Source: Thermomicrobium sp. 4228-Ro
Lineage (GTDB): Bacteria > Chloroflexota > Chloroflexia > Thermomicrobiales > Thermomicrobiaceae
NCBI RefSeq assembly: GCF_026241205.1
Contig: NZ_JAPFQM010000008.1
Coordinates: 1-37,846 of the forward strand
Length of the DNA stretch: 37,846 bases
Reading direction: 5' to 3'
Shown here: one piece after another, positions 6,636 through 14,726 of the stretch
Layout of the letters: each line of letters begins with the position of its first letter
Position numbering within the stretch: the stretch's first letter is position 1
The notes under the pieces: model-generated
The model's database searches: none
What the model was told of the DNA's origin: nothing
What the model saw: only the letters and a program-made list of their open reading frames with translations
Translations under genes and position numbers: made by a program

Positions 6636-6897
6636 GCAGCTGAACAGCGACGAATGCGCCATCCTGCTCGAGCTCGAGGGAATCGCCGAGAGGGCCACGC
6701 AACTGCGCCGTGCGTGGGACGAGGGTGAGTTCGAAGCAGGGCTCCTGTTGCTCGCTCTCGTGCGGAGCTGGTTGTTCTGGCGACAGCGGTCGCTTCAGAG
6801 CGAGCGGAGCGAGGCGTTTCACCGACGCCTCCAGAGAGCCAGCGTGACGTTCACGAGCGCTCTCTTGGGACACCGCACAGAAGGGGGTGAATGGTGA
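6622..6897 (+). CDS. Helical early protein, 91 aa, unknown
   Basis: ATG at 6622 overlaps the end of the XRE gene by 14 bases; CGACGGGATTGACC upstream gives a modest ribosome site. Residues 8-90 look entirely helical (LLELEGIAERATQLRRAWDE, AGLLLLALVRSWLFWRQRSL). No recognised family. The end overlaps the start of the replication initiator by seven bases, which supports co-translation and a possible helper role such as helicase loading or initiator binding, but nothing in the sequence proves it. Confidence 0.6.
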   Translation: MTSPEQLNSDECAILLELEGIAERATQLRRAWDEGEFEAGLLLLALVRSWLFWRQRSLQSERSEAFHRRLQRASVTFTSALLGHRTEGGEW

Positions 6898-8033
6898 CCT
6901 GGATTGAGTCGCATACCTCGCTCCGGCATCATTGGAAGCTCGATTTGCTCTGCTCACGCCTCGAGATCAGCCGGCCCGCTGCGATCGGCCACCTCCATCT
7001 CCTCTGGTGGTGGGTCATCACGTATGCCGAGTCCGGAGATCTCTCCCGCTTCCCGCGCACCGTCCTGGCCTCTGCGGCCGAATGGGTCGGCGACCCGCAC
7101 CAGTTCGTCGACGCCCTGGTCGAAGCGGGCTTCCTCGACGAGGACGAGCACGGCCTCCGTGTACACGGCTGGACGGAATATTGCGGGCGTCTGATCTCTG
7201 AACGGGAGCGACGCCGACGCTGGCGCTCACGCCAACGAACGCTCGAGGAGGGGAACGAACTCCGCGCACAAAACCAGATCGAACGACCGAACGGACCGGT
7301 AACGTCCCGGGGACGGACCACGGACGTCTCCGAGACGGCCCCTTCCCGTGATCGAGGCGTCCCAGAGACGAACGTGGCACGTGACGGAGACGTGACGGAG
7401 ACGTCTCCGTCACGTGAGCGAGACGTTCCGGTCACGTCCTACCGAACCAACCGAACCAAACCAACCGAACCGAACCGGAGCACCCCCACCCCCCAAAGCC
7501 CCCCTCCCCCTGGCAGCGGCACGCCTGAGGTGGCTGATGTCGTCGATGCTGATCGACTCGCCGAACTTTGGAACACGACGGTGGCAGTGCGGGGCTCGCC
7601 GTTTCCACCGGTGGCGGGGCTGACACGTGCCCGACGCCAACGAATCGCGTTGCTGCTGCGGGAGTTGCACCGGGAAATCGGGCCGCACGCGCGGAGCGTG
7701 GCGTTCTGGACGGATATCTTCGCCCGTCTGCAGGCGTCGCCGTTCCTGCGCGGCGAGAGCGCCTCAGGGTGGGTGGCGCATTTCGACTGGCTCGTCGAGA
7801 GTGCCCAGCACGTCGTGCGAGTTCTTGAGGGCAGGTACGACGAGACCCATACACCAGTGCGATCCAGCCCGAACGGGACGCGGGCCCGGGCCAGCCCAAA
7901 TGGCACCGTGACGCCGGAGCGACTCGCGGAGCTCGAACGCATGTTCACCGCCGACCTAGATCTTCCGCCGAGCGAACTCCTCCGGCGGGAGCGGGAGGCG
8001 ATCCGGGCACGGAAACAGGCTGGTGAGTCGTAA
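6891..8033 (+). CDS. Replication initiator / replisome organiser
   Basis: A 380-residue protein in three parts. Residues 1-110 form a winged-helix-like domain (SLRHHWKLDLLCSRLEISRP, AIGHLHLLWWWVITYAESGD, EWVGDPHQFVDALVEAGFLD) of the type that starts phage replication organisers. Residues about 110-215 are a disordered, repetitive linker with Arg-rich ERERRRRWRSRQR and runs of ET/SRxRDV and NRTKPTEPNR. Residues about 220-320 form the second domain, ending with FLRGESASGWVAHFDWLVES and VVRVLEGRYD, a phrase frequent in phage initiators. The linker DNA carries a cluster of repeats that resembles a replication origin, as with lambda O. ATG at 6891 follows AAGGGGGTGA. RusA follows immediately (TAATG). 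Confidence 0.82.
   Translation: MVTWIESHTSLRHHWKLDLLCSRLEISRPAAIGHLHLLWWWVITYAESGDLSRFPRTVLASAAEWVGDPHQFVDALVEAGFLDEDEHGLRVHGWTEYCGRLISERERRRRWRSRQRTLEEGNELRAQNQIERPNGPVTSRGRTTDVSETAPSRDRGVPETNVARDGDVTETSPSRERDVPVTSYRTNRTKPTEPNRSTPTPQSPPPPGSGTPEVADVVDADRLAELWNTTVAVRGSPFPPVAGLTRARRQRIALLLRELHREIGPHARSVAFWTDIFARLQASPFLRGESASGWVAHFDWLVESAQHVVRVLEGRYDETHTPVRSSPNGTRARASPNGTVTPERLAELERMFTADLDLPPSELLRREREAIRARKQAGES
7324..7480. repeat. Candidate replication origin: iterons and palindrome inside the initiator gene
   Basis: GAGACG-type units recur at about 7331, 7364, 7386, 7397 and 7420. Two direct copies of GTGACGGAGAC (7381-7391, 7392-7402) are followed at once by the inverted copy GTCTCCGTCAC (7403-7413); the second and third copies form a perfect 26-base palindrome at 7390-7415. 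From 7441 to 7477 comes a run of ACCGAACC units, then a C-rich tract with strongly one-sided strand composition to about 7510. Iterons beside a skewed tract inside the initiator's linker is the lambda-O arrangement. The role is inferred. Confidence 0.65.
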
Positions 8034-8434
8034 TGGGCGAGATTGTGCTCGAGCTCCCATTACCACCTTCGACGAACCGCCGTTACGTGCATCGGCGCGA
8101 CGGCGGGGTCACGCTGACTGACGAGGCGCGGGCGTATGACGTCATCGTCTATGCTGCGCTCGGCCCGCGTCGCCCGCAGGTCCCGAGAGGCGTCCCCGTT
8201 ACGGTGTCCGTGGAGTTGGTTGTCGACCACTGGTTCAGGCGCGACCTGGATAACGTCCTCAAGCAGCTCCTCGACTCGTTGTCGAGGTGCTGCGGATTCG
8301 ATGATGCATACGTCGTGCGCATCGACGCGAGGAAGCGCGTCGAGCGGGGGAACGAGGGCGTCACGGTGAGGATGTCCTGGAGAACAGACGAGCATGCGGA
8401 TCCACGGGACGACGCACGTCTGCGATGGCGATGA
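8033..8434 (+). CDS. rusA: RusA-family Holliday-junction resolvase
   Basis: A 133-residue endonuclease. The opening ELPLPPSTNRRY is the family's N-terminal strand and substrate loop. The acidic catalytic set is present: Asp71 and Asp73 with Lys77 in RRDLDNVLKQLLDSL, and Asp90/Asp91 in CGFDDAYVVRIDARK, nearly the same spacing as in E. coli RusA (Asp70, Asp72, Lys76, Asp91). RusA dimers cut four-way junctions; in phages they resolve replication and recombination intermediates before packaging. The start overlaps the initiator stop (TAATG). About 20 residues after the core (from DEHADPRDD) are extra and of no clear pattern. Confidence 0.9.
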   Translation: MGEIVLELPLPPSTNRRYVHRRDGGVTLTDEARAYDVIVYAALGPRRPQVPRGVPVTVSVELVVDHWFRRDLDNVLKQLLDSLSRCCGFDDAYVVRIDARKRVERGNEGVTVRMSWRTDEHADPRDDARLRWR

Positions 8435-8458
8435 GATGCGCGTTATGGCGACGGTTCG

Positions 8459-8602
8459 ATGGTAGACCGCGGAACTGCACTGAACAACATCATCGCGCGG
8501 CGCACGGTCGTGCTCGACGGCCTCGTCGATGCTGGCGTGCTTGACGATGACCGGCACCTGACCGTGCTGGGGCACGATGCCCATGCGGCGATCGAAGATT
8601 GA
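8459..8602 (+). CDS. Possible small protein, 47 aa
   Basis: ATG at 8459 to TGA at 8600-8602 encodes a short acidic protein (LDGLVDAGVLDDDRHLTVLG in the middle). There is no good ribosome site. It fills the gap between RusA and the next gene; the internal phrase faintly resembles the second half of RusA-like proteins, so it might be a degraded or accessory piece. Apart from this, 8435-8644 shows nothing else I can support. Confidence 0.35.
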   Translation: MVDRGTALNNIIARRTVVLDGLVDAGVLDDDRHLTVLGHDAHAAIED

Positions 8603-8644
8603 ACACGGACATGCTCACACCCGAGCACGGATGGGAGGACGATC

Positions 8645-8818
8645 ATGCCAGGAATACCCGGAAGTTCCAAGCGCTACCCGCATGGCCCATCGGTGAAGTG
8701 GCCACGTGTGTACGAAGGGCTACGCAAGCGTGGCTTCTCGAAAGCATCGGCGGCGGCCATTTCCAACGCGATGTGGAAGCGGCGCCGGGCAAAGGCTGTC
8801 TATGCTGGCAAGCACTGA
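8645..8818 (+). CDS. Basic small phage protein, 57 aa
   Basis: ATG at 8645 follows GGGAGGACGATC, a strong site. The protein is compact and very basic: KRYPHGPSVKWPRVYEGLRK, RGFSKASAAAISNAMWKRRR. The phrase 'vYEgLrkrGfSKasAAaIsNa' is a helix-hairpin pattern seen in several phage proteins and suggests nucleic-acid binding. Its end overlaps the following XRE gene by 17 bases. No biochemical function known to me. Confidence 0.7.
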   Translation: MPGIPGSSKRYPHGPSVKWPRVYEGLRKRGFSKASAAAISNAMWKRRRAKAVYAGKH

Positions 8819-9254
8819 GAGGCATGTCCTTATCGTCTTGGGATCCACGCTGCGGCGCTACCGGCGCGCCCGCGGGTTGAGCTGCCGCGACCTCTCCCAG
8901 CGCGCCGGTGTTGCGCTCGGCACCATCTCACACCTCGAGAATGGCCTGCACTGCCCAACGCGGGCGACGCTTGGCCGTCTTCTCGAAGCCCTTGCCCTCG
9001 ACGAGGCCAGCATCGCCGCCATCTGGGCCCTCTGGGCAGCGACCAACTGGCCAGGACCTCCGCGGGAGCTTGCCGATCCAACCGTGATCAAGGCTCAGAT
9101 CAATGAGGTCGCCAGCCTGCGGTTCCGTGCCTGGCAACGCGGTGACGCTCTCACCGCCGGCATCCTTACCGAGGAACTCGAGGCGTTGTGGCAGGCCTAC
9201 CGGGTAGCGGAGGGACGGCGAAGAGCAAGTTCTGCCATGCAAGGTGAGGGGTAA
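8802..9254 (+). CDS. XRE-family regulator upstream of the packaging genes, 150 aa
   Basis: The helix-turn-helix is at residues about 14-70: LGSTLRRYRRARGLSCRDLS, QRAGVALGTISHLENGLHCP, TLGRLLEALALDEASIAAIW. The C-terminal 75 residues (LADPTVIKAQINEVASLRFR, AGILTEELEALWQAYRVAEG) are helical and may oligomerise. Start ATG 8802 lies inside the end of the 57-residue gene and follows AAAGGCTGTCT; more upstream reading in this frame overlaps that gene and is rejected. Its stop overlaps the TerS start (TAATG). The position just before terminase makes it a candidate late-gene regulator, by inference. Confidence 0.8.
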   Translation: MLASTERHVLIVLGSTLRRYRRARGLSCRDLSQRAGVALGTISHLENGLHCPTRATLGRLLEALALDEASIAAIWALWAATNWPGPPRELADPTVIKAQINEVASLRFRAWQRGDALTAGILTEELEALWQAYRVAEGRRRASSAMQGEG

Positions 9255-9838
9255 TGGCCGGACGACCGCCGCGCGTGAGTGACGATGCCATTGCGAAGGC
9301 CCTCGAAAAACACTACGGTGTGCTGGCGCACGCTGCCCGGGAGCTTGGGATGCGCGTTGACACGCTGCACCGGCGCATTGCGCGCTCGCCCACTTTGCAG
9401 GCCGCACTGCACGAAAAACGTCGCTCGCTTGCCGTCAAGGCCTTTGAGAAGTTACAGGAGCACCTGGACCGTGGTGAACCATGGGCGATCCAGTATGTCC
9501 TGAAGCGTGTGGGTTCGTATGTTGCGCTCGGACCACCCGCCGTGCAGGTCCCGCGGGCGAGCGATCCGCGGAATGTCCTGGAGCGGCTCGACCAGCTTGA
9601 ACACGAACTCGCCGGGTACCCGGTCTCGGTTCGTGATGTCCTCGCACTGCTCGAATTCCGGCGTGCCGCGGTCGCGGATATCCTGCGCACTGGTGATATC
9701 CCCGACCTCGACACGCTGGTCACGGAGGTTACACATGCCATCGAGACGGCCATCCCTGACCCTGAACTCCGCACCCGTGTCGCACAGGCGCTGGCTCAGG
9801 GCCTTCAGCGAGCAACTGGCCGGGAGGCTGGTGCCTGA
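9254..9838 (+). CDS. terS: Terminase small subunit
   Basis: A 194-residue protein with an N-terminal HTH: DDAIAKALEKHYGVLAHAAR, ELGMRVDTLHRRIARSPTLQ, AALHEKRRSLAVKAFEKLQE. The pattern 'hyG....aAreLgm...TLhrRIarsptLq.al.ekr' is typical of small terminases that recognise the packaging site. The central and C-terminal helices (VLERLDQLEHELAGY, TLVTEVTHAIETAI) would form the ring and the contact with TerL. The stop overlaps the TerL start by eight bases. Identity rests on the HTH plus immediate linkage to TerL. Confidence 0.82.
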   Translation: MAGRPPRVSDDAIAKALEKHYGVLAHAARELGMRVDTLHRRIARSPTLQAALHEKRRSLAVKAFEKLQEHLDRGEPWAIQYVLKRVGSYVALGPPAVQVPRASDPRNVLERLDQLEHELAGYPVSVRDVLALLEFRRAAVADILRTGDIPDLDTLVTEVTHAIETAIPDPELRTRVAQALAQGLQRATGREAGA

Positions 9839-11213
9839 ACTGCGCACGCCCTCGTTCTCAGCCTGGCTTATCCAGCGCTGGCCTGGGAGTCCATGGGAGC
9901 ATGCCCGCCATCTGCAGTATGTCGCCCAGATGCTGGGCACGCTCCCGCCCGGCGGCCGCCTGATCCTGAACATGCCCCCGCGCCATGCCAAGACCCAGAC
10001 GGTCACGGTTCGCTACGTGGCCTGGCGCATGATCCGCTGGCCCTCACTGCGTGTGATCATCGCGACACACACCCAGACCCTGGCCGAGGCACTGTCCCGG
10101 CAGGTACGCCGGATCGTCCGCGAGGCTGGCGTCGCGCTCGACCCTGAACACAACCGCGTGACCGATTGGCGTACCCGGTCAGGCGGTGGGCTCCGGGCTG
10201 CCGGGGTCGGCGCGGCGATCGCTGGTTTCGGTGCCGGCCTCATCGTCGTCGACGACCCGCACCGGAATCGCGAGGCCGCCGACTCGCTTCGGCAGCGGGA
10301 CCAGCTCTGGGAGTGGTGGAATGACGACCTGCTCACCCGTCGCGAGCCGGGCTGCCAGGTGCTCGTCGTCATGACCCGCTACCACCCCGACGACCTCGTG
10401 GGCCGGATTCTGGCCAGTGACCCCACCGGCTGGTACCAGATCCGCCTCCCCGCACGCGCCGATTCCCCCGACGACCCGCTCGGCCGCGCCATCGGCGATC
10501 CCCTCTGGCCCGAGGTGTTCGGCGACGCGGAACTACGTCGCATCGAGCAGCAGGTCGACCCCCGCACCTGGTCTGCCCTCTACCAACAGTTGCCGCGCCT
10601 TGCTGAGAGCGTGACGATCCTGCCCGAATGGTTCCCGCTCTATAGGCCGAACCAGAAACCGCCGTCCGTCGGCCGGTGGATCTCGTGGGACACGTCCGAG
10701 GGGACGGAGGCCGGCGCCTACTCGGTCGGTTGGGTCGCGGACGTGGGGATCGACGGGGCTCTCTACGTCGTCGACCGCGTGCGCGTGCGTCTACCGTTCA
10801 CCGAGCTGGTGCAAACGATGTTCCACCTGGCCCAGTGCCACGTCCGAGATGGCCTCCGCGAGGTGCTGGTCGAGCGGGCATCGACCGGTGGTGCAGCCTA
10901 CGATGTGCTCCGCAGGGAACTCGCTCGTGTCGGTATTCCCGTCGAGGTCGTGGGGGTCCGGCCTGCGTCGTCGAAAATCGTCCGAGCCGAAGCGGCGTCG
11001 CTGCCTATCCGCCAGGGACTCGTGCGGTTACCGGAAGGCGCGCCGTGGCTCGACGAGTTTTTCCGGGAGCTCGCCGCGTTCCCTCACGGGGCGTACGCCG
11101 ACCAGGTAGACGCGTTGACCCAGCTCGTCACGTACCTCGCGCACTTTCTCGTTCCACACTACGACGCGTCCGTTGAAATCGAGTATGTGCGACTGCGAGG
11201 AGAAAGCGCATGA
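9831..11213 (+). CDS. terL: Terminase large subunit
   Basis: A 460-residue packaging motor ATPase/nuclease. Residues 21-60 hold SPWEHARHLQYVAQMLGTLP and LILNMPPRHAKTQTV: the P-loop equivalent (Pro49-Thr55) has Ala where many relatives have Gly. Walker B is AGLIVVDDPH (Asp141, Asp142). The RNase-H-like nuclease domain starts at about 280 with RWISWDTSEGTEAGAYSVGW (Asp287) and continues through EVLVERASTGGAAYDVLRRE to HGAYADQVDALTQLVTYLAH, giving the other acidic residues. GTG at 9831 after GGGAGGCTG is chosen; the frame is open far upstream but overlaps TerS there, and no better start is seen. It ends by ATGA overlap with the portal gene. Confidence 0.93.
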   Translation: MPELRTPSFSAWLIQRWPGSPWEHARHLQYVAQMLGTLPPGGRLILNMPPRHAKTQTVTVRYVAWRMIRWPSLRVIIATHTQTLAEALSRQVRRIVREAGVALDPEHNRVTDWRTRSGGGLRAAGVGAAIAGFGAGLIVVDDPHRNREAADSLRQRDQLWEWWNDDLLTRREPGCQVLVVMTRYHPDDLVGRILASDPTGWYQIRLPARADSPDDPLGRAIGDPLWPEVFGDAELRRIEQQVDPRTWSALYQQLPRLAESVTILPEWFPLYRPNQKPPSVGRWISWDTSEGTEAGAYSVGWVADVGIDGALYVVDRVRVRLPFTELVQTMFHLAQCHVRDGLREVLVERASTGGAAYDVLRRELARVGIPVEVVGVRPASSKIVRAEAASLPIRQGLVRLPEGAPWLDEFFRELAAFPHGAYADQVDALTQLVTYLAHFLVPHYDASVEIEYVRLRGESA

Positions 11214-12670
11214 GCATCATCGCGAGACTGTTCGGCTGGAACCCATTTCTGCCCTGGTCACGCGCCCGTACGACCCCGGGTGACCCGCGCGAGATTTACC
11301 CGGTACTGGAGGCCTACTACCACAACAACGACCTCTATGCCGCGCTGGAGGAGCTCCGGGTTCGCCAGCGGGTGCCGGCGCGGCCGATCCGGAATCCGGC
11401 CCATGCCGTCGTCGAGTTTTACGCGGCGACGCTCTTCGGCGAGACGGACGTCGACGCCAGCGACACCATCGTGCGCGATACGGCACGACAGGTGCTCGAG
11501 TGGTCGAACTGGGCGTCACTCCGGCAACGGATCGCGCGCTGGTTGGCACTGTACGGGGATCTCTGGATCAAGGTCGCGACGCGCCAGGACTCGAGCGGTG
11601 CGGTGCGGCGCGTATTCCTCCAGGTTATTCCCCCGCACCAGGTCCGCAATTTCGCTGAGGACGAGCGCGGGTTCCTCACCGAGGTGCTGATCGAGGCACC
11701 GGCCGATGATCCGGACTACCTCCTCGTTGAGCACTGGGACAAGCCGCGGGGCGTGGTCACCTGGCAACTCGTCCGACGCGACCGCCACGATGAGCCCGGT
11801 CCCATCATCCGCCAGTCGTCCGTGATCGAGCTCGGCTTCGATTTCATCCCCGTCGTGCACCTCCGGTTCCGCGACATTGGGGAACCGCGCGGGCTCGGTG
11901 CCTTCACGCATGCGCTCGACCTCATCGATGAGGCGAACCGTATCGCGACGCGCCTGCACGACCTCGCGTTCCGTTTCAACCGTCCCGACCTCGTGCTGAG
12001 TGCTGTGGACGGGCGTGACTCGATGGGGCGGCCGCTTCCCCCGCCGGAATTCGTCCGCCGACAGCAGCAGGAATCCGCGTACGAGCTCGGTGACGAGCGG
12101 GTGATCGCTCTGCCGCCGGGCTACCAGATCCAGCACGTCGTTCCACCGATCGACTGGGGAAGCTACCTTGCGCTGCTCGACGCGCACCTCGGCTCGATCG
12201 AGCGCTACACGTTACCGGAGCTGATGTACTACCGCCTCACGGAGCAGGGGGCGGCCTCCGGCCGTGCCCTGCGCATCATCTTAGCTCCAGCACTGGCGCG
12301 AGTGGCGGAGGCACGGGTGGGGCTGGACGGGGGGATCGCTCGCGCCCTCGACATGGCACTCACGATTGGCTCATTGCACGGGCTGTGGACTCTCCAGCCG
12401 TGGGAACTCGGCCGGCCGCGCGTTTCGTTCACCGATCGGCCGCTCCTCCCCGAGGACGATTTCCTCTCCATCGAGCTCGAGCAGGAGCGTGCCGCGCTCG
12501 CGAACGCGCTCCGGCAAGTCGGCCTCCCGTACACGGAAATCCTGCTCCGGCTCGGGTACAAGGAGGTCGACGTCGCGCGCCTCGTGCAGGAGCGCCTCGA
12601 CGAGCAGGAGGCCGAGCGGGAGCGGATGGGGAACCTGATCGCTGCGGGATGGGTGCCCGGTGGCGAGTGA
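11210..12670 (+). CDS. Portal protein (SPP1 gp6-like)
   Basis: A 486-residue portal monomer that would form the dodecameric channel for DNA entry and head-tail joining. Typical phrases are YPVLEAYYHNNDLYAALEEL near the start, NPAHAVVEFYAATLFGE, RIARWLALYGDLWIKVA, the stem/wing region FIPVVHLRFRDIGEPRGLGA with FTHALDLIDEANRIATRLHD, the LPELMYYRLTEQGAASGRAL segment, and a charged C-terminal crown (ARLVQERLDEQEAERERMGN). Place between TerL and the MuF gene is standard. The first codon overlaps the TerL stop (ATGA). Confidence 0.92.
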   Translation: MSIIARLFGWNPFLPWSRARTTPGDPREIYPVLEAYYHNNDLYAALEELRVRQRVPARPIRNPAHAVVEFYAATLFGETDVDASDTIVRDTARQVLEWSNWASLRQRIARWLALYGDLWIKVATRQDSSGAVRRVFLQVIPPHQVRNFAEDERGFLTEVLIEAPADDPDYLLVEHWDKPRGVVTWQLVRRDRHDEPGPIIRQSSVIELGFDFIPVVHLRFRDIGEPRGLGAFTHALDLIDEANRIATRLHDLAFRFNRPDLVLSAVDGRDSMGRPLPPPEFVRRQQQESAYELGDERVIALPPGYQIQHVVPPIDWGSYLALLDAHLGSIERYTLPELMYYRLTEQGAASGRALRIILAPALARVAEARVGLDGGIARALDMALTIGSLHGLWTLQPWELGRPRVSFTDRPLLPEDDFLSIELEQERAALANALRQVGLPYTEILLRLGYKEVDVARLVQERLDEQEAERERMGNLIAAGWVPGGE

Positions 12671-14726
12671 GACCTTCGCGCGGGACGATGCGCTGGCGGC
12701 CATCGACGCGATCCTCGTCGCTGCCGCTCTCCAGTCTGACCGCATCGCTGCGGTAGCGGCGAACGCGTACGCGGAGTGGCTCGCCGGAGTCATCCAGGCC
12801 GCAGCGGAACAGTTGCAAACGCTCAGTCCCGGTCCGCGCTCGGTGGGAACCCCGAAAGCCGTCGACGCGTTCCGCTCCTGGCTCGACGACCTCGAGCGGT
12901 TCCTCGAAGGGCGGCGGCCCCCGCAGGTCGTGCTCGAGGCGATCGCGGCGGCGCGGTCGGCAGTCGCGCAAATCGGCGACGAGTCCGCCTGGCGGGCGCT
13001 GAGCGAGGCCATCCCCGGATATCGCCCGCCGTCGGAGGGGCCGCGGCTCCCCCCAACCGACGCGCTCGGGACGCTCATCGCACAGGACGCCGCCGGAGCG
13101 TTCCGCACCATCGCCCGTGACGATGACCGGCTGGCCGCGTTGCTGAGCCGCCAGGTCTCGGCCCTGAGCCTGTCCGGTCTCGGGGCCCGGGAACTGACCC
13201 GGGCCATGGCGCGGCAGCTCGCCGCCGTGGCTCGACACCGGATCGACGCCATCGTGCGGACGGAACTGCTGCGCTCCCTCACCGCCCGGCACCTCGCGCA
13301 TTACCGGAATTCCCCCTCGGTCGTGCAGTGGCGCTGGTCGGCGACACTCGACCGGCGCACCTGCGGCATCTGCTGGACCTTGCACGGGCAGCGGTTCTCG
13401 CTCGATCAGCCGATGGTCCGGCATCCGCGCTGCCGCTGCGTCGCCCAGCCGGTGAGTGTCCTCGCCTTGACCGATCCCCAGGTCCGGGAGCAGCTCGAGC
13501 AGGATACGGGGTGGCAGCGGCTCCGCACCATGGATCCCGAACAGCGCGCACGGATCCTCGGCCGCACGCGGGCTAGGCTGATCGAGGATTCGGGCCTGCT
13601 CGAGCAGCGGGAGGGTTGGCGCGCCGTGCTCCGTGTCCGCTCGAGCCCGCAGGGTTGGCAGTCCCCGCAGATCATTACCGTGCATGCGCTCCGGAACGAC
13701 ATCACGTATTGGTACGAGGTGAAGCCTCGGACACCACTCGAGGTGGTGCGCCTGCAGGCTGCATTGCCCGGCGCGAGCGCGTCCGAGCGGAAGGCCGCGG
13801 AATATCTCACCGAGTACGCGAGACTCCGCGAGGAAGGGCCGGCCAGGACGCCGGAGGAGCTCATCCGGCGTGGGAGGTTACTCGACCAGGCACTGAGCGC
13901 AGTTTCCAACGAATGGGACGAGATGGCCACGGCATTCCGGCGTCCAGCGAAGGCTCTGATCGACGCCCAACTCGTCTACGCGCGTAAGGGAGACCGAACA
14001 CCGTTCTCTGACGCCTTCAGGAGAGCTGATCGGACGCGGACCAGGTTCACTTTTACCAAGCGTCGGGCCGCAGCTGCGGCACTGCGAGACTTCATGCGGA
14101 GGATCCGGCCGCTTGCAGGGCCGCTCGTGCCGTTTCGGGAAGTCACGTTCGACGAGGCATTCCGGCCTGAGCATCGCGCGGCGGTCCTGCGAGCACTGGG
14201 AACCGCGCTCAGCTGGTATCCTCGTGCGTGGGTCGCGGCGTGGTCGGAGCACCGCGTACGGTTTACCAGATCTGCGCGCGCGTATATCGCTCGTACGCCA
14301 GACGGTAACTGGGAAATAGGGGTTCCCCGCACCACGAATGCCGACGCGATCGTCGATGACCTGGCTCACGAGCTCGGGCACTTGGTGGAACGGACGACGG
14401 CGGAAACCATGGCCGCAGAACATGCGCTCATGGAGCAACGCGCCAGGCGTCTGCGCGAAAGGGAGCGAGGGCTGCGACCGATCGCGGAGATATTCGGTTA
14501 CGACCCGAGCTTTCTGCCCTATGACGAGGAATTCATGCCAGGCATCTTCGCCCATCCGTACGCCGCGAAGGTTTACGGGAATTCGTCGCGCGAGGTCATG
14601 ACGTGCATTATCCAACTTCTGGCGGCCGAAACGGATATGCTGGCGGCGTCGCACGTGGCCCTGATCGGGGATGAGGATCTGCGCGCATGGTTTCTCGCTC
14701 TGCTCGCGGAGGCTGGGAGTGAATGA
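12660..14726 (+). CDS. MuF-family minor head protein fused to a HELGH metallopeptidase-like domain
   Basis: A 688-residue protein starting at GTG 12660, overlapping the portal end. Residues about 1-275 are a Mu gpF (MuF) domain: ALSLSGLGARELTRAMARQL, RIDAIVRTELLRSLTARHLA, and the Cys/His site CGICWTLHG (Cys235, Cys238) with HPRCRC (His255, Cys258, Cys260). Residues 290-540 are a helical connecting region with an intermediate beta segment (IITVHALRNDITYWYEVKPR). The C-terminal domain has IVDDLAHELGHLVERTT (His570, Glu571, His574) and NSSREVMTCIIQLLA with Glu645 as a plausible third zinc ligand, the gluzincin-like order. MuF proteins enter the capsid; C-terminal enzyme or toxin domains on MuF are known, and could be ejected into the host or process head proteins. 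The peptidase role is predicted, not shown. Confidence 0.85.
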   Translation: MASETFARDDALAAIDAILVAAALQSDRIAAVAANAYAEWLAGVIQAAAEQLQTLSPGPRSVGTPKAVDAFRSWLDDLERFLEGRRPPQVVLEAIAAARSAVAQIGDESAWRALSEAIPGYRPPSEGPRLPPTDALGTLIAQDAAGAFRTIARDDDRLAALLSRQVSALSLSGLGARELTRAMARQLAAVARHRIDAIVRTELLRSLTARHLAHYRNSPSVVQWRWSATLDRRTCGICWTLHGQRFSLDQPMVRHPRCRCVAQPVSVLALTDPQVREQLEQDTGWQRLRTMDPEQRARILGRTRARLIEDSGLLEQREGWRAVLRVRSSPQGWQSPQIITVHALRNDITYWYEVKPRTPLEVVRLQAALPGASASERKAAEYLTEYARLREEGPARTPEELIRRGRLLDQALSAVSNEWDEMATAFRRPAKALIDAQLVYARKGDRTPFSDAFRRADRTRTRFTFTKRRAAAAALRDFMRRIRPLAGPLVPFREVTFDEAFRPEHRAAVLRALGTALSWYPRAWVAAWSEHRVRFTRSARAYIARTPDGNWEIGVPRTTNADAIVDDLAHELGHLVERTTAETMAAEHALMEQRARRLRERERGLRPIAEIFGYDPSFLPYDEEFMPGIFAHPYAAKVYGNSSREVMTCIIQLLAAETDMLAASHVALIGDEDLRAWFLALLAEAGSE

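Noticed and set aside
7381-7480. Repeat cluster considered as a CRISPR array or transposon end
   Set aside because: Units are short and unevenly spaced, are in the coding frame of the initiator and have no spacer-like unique segments of constant length.
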